Source: Phymatolithon calcareum (lineage: Eukaryota; Rhodophyta; Florideophyceae; Hapalidiales). Taken from it: a DNA stretch of 64,000 nucleotides. The notes beneath the pieces are model-generated. The model was not told where the DNA came from. It was given only the letters and a program-made list of their open reading frames with translations, and searched no databases. Position 1 is the first letter of the stretch, and every line of letters begins with the position of its first letter. The stretch is from contig OZ345353.1 in the NCBI GenBank assembly GCA_977006965.1, forward strand, positions 1,364,001 through 1,428,000, in the 5' to 3' direction. Positions 63,479-64,000 of the stretch are shown here, piece by piece. Both the position numbers and the translations under genes were made by a program.

Positions 63479-64000
63479 TGTCTATGTGACGGGAATTTTC
63501 CCTCAATTGAGGGGCACTTTTCCCTCAATTGAGGGAATGAGAATCATTTATTTTTTGCCAACGAAAGGTACTCATTATTAGGCTCATCAAACGCATCAAG
63601 CTCATGGATGTGTTCAACATGCTTAGCAAAACAGTTTCTACCAGTTGAAGTGCCACATACATGATTGCGGCGCCAGCAAGTCCATAACATGATGAGAACG
63701 CGAGGGTTAATTCCTTGACTTGTCAGACTCTGCAGTTGTTTTGAACCGCTAAAGTAGTCATCATGCCACTTGTTGCTTACTTTCCATCTTCGAGGCAGTT
63801 TAGTGGGTTTCAACACCGCCCTTGGAGCAAAGAACATCGATGAATATTGCGCGAGGCAAAATGAATCCGGGAGGACATGGCGCCTTGTCCCAGAGTATGG
63901 GGCCACAAGACGACGCAGTACAACTGTATTATGGGCAATTTCACCTTCTAAACCGTTTTGCTTCTCGCCCTCTGCCGTGGTCCTCAGCTCAACATGTAGC
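63479..64000 (-). mobile_element. Second copy of the CTAG DNA transposon, cut by window edge
   Basis: Preceded by CTAG at 63475-63478 and starting TGTCTA. The next ~60 bases with two CCCTCAATTGAGG palindromes nearly equal 58755-58805. Its other end is outside the window. Confidence 0.8.
63544..64000 (-). CDS. C-terminal part of the CTAG transposon's protein (partial)
   Basis: The minus-strand frame is open from the window edge to the stop at 63544 (151 codons visible, 5' part missing). Blocks such as 'LVAPYSGTRRHVLPDSF', 'PTKLPRRWKVSNKWHDDYFSG', 'QGINPRVLIMLWTCWRRNHVCG' and the terminal 'HIHELDAFDEP' look like intact protein. The last block is shared with the 58.7-kb copy, where the frame is decayed. 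By position it is the transposase C-terminus, but no DDE motif is in view and I do not recognise the family. A captured host-type sequence is possible. Confidence 0.6.
   Translation of the reverse strand, partial: LHVELRTTAEGEKQNGLEGEIAHNTVVLRRLVAPYSGTRRHVLPDSFCLAQYSSMFFAPRAVLKPTKLPRRWKVSNKWHDDYFSGSKQLQSLTSQGINPRVLIMLWTCWRRNHVCGTSTGRNCFAKHVEHIHELDAFDEPNNEYLSLAKNK

Overview
The window looks like nuclear DNA of a multicellular red alga, most probably a florideophyte such as Chondrus crispus. This is an inference from three things seen together. The protein-coding genes are uninterrupted single exons, including one of 1,598 codons. There is a nuclear gene for a CSP41b-type plastid protein with a transit-like N-terminus. 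The genes sit in compact clusters separated by long stretches of LTR elements, truncated LINEs and DNA transposons. No search was possible, so the species is not proven.

Layout. 0-22 kb is mobile DNA: the 3' tail of a Ty1/copia pol, LINE debris, an organelle-like tRNA-Asp, a 1.2-kb hAT deletion derivative, nested LINEs, a full-length Ty3/gypsy element with a chromodomain (7871-13687) and a full-length Ty1/copia element (13958-20629). The last two are each flanked by target-site duplications and have almost identical LTRs. 22.5-38 kb is the gene island: a B12D-like protein (-), CSP41b (+), a large secreted/membrane REJ-like protein (+), mitochondrial-type ribosomal protein uS8 (-), an unrecognised 430-aa protein (+) and the DEAH-box helicase DHX15/Prp43 (+).

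40.3-45.2 kb is a large inverted duplication. Its 1.27-kb arms are practically identical, and each carries the same TATA-box promoter and the same lysine/cysteine-rich secreted-protein gene with the same frameshift. Outside the core the two halves are still alignable but clearly diverged, which suggests arm-to-arm gene conversion.

46-58 kb holds three dispersed ~1-kb units, two of which keep an intact 100-codon basic ORF. A small GATA-like zinc-finger gene lies between the second and third units. 58.5-64 kb is again mobile: a LINE split by a 1,278-bp DNA transposon with a CTAG target, a second copy of that transposon running off the window, and a MULE with perfect 51-bp terminal inverted repeats.

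At least four LINE families can be told apart by their 3' ends (called A-D here). Eight short 5'-truncated copies have recognisable target-site duplications of 10-16 bp, so target-primed LINE retrotransposition has been a major force in this locus. The island genes share no pathway: RNA processing (DHX15), mitochondrial translation (uS8m), plastid RNA metabolism (CSP41b), possibly respiration (B12D) and cell-surface functions. All alignments were done by eye.
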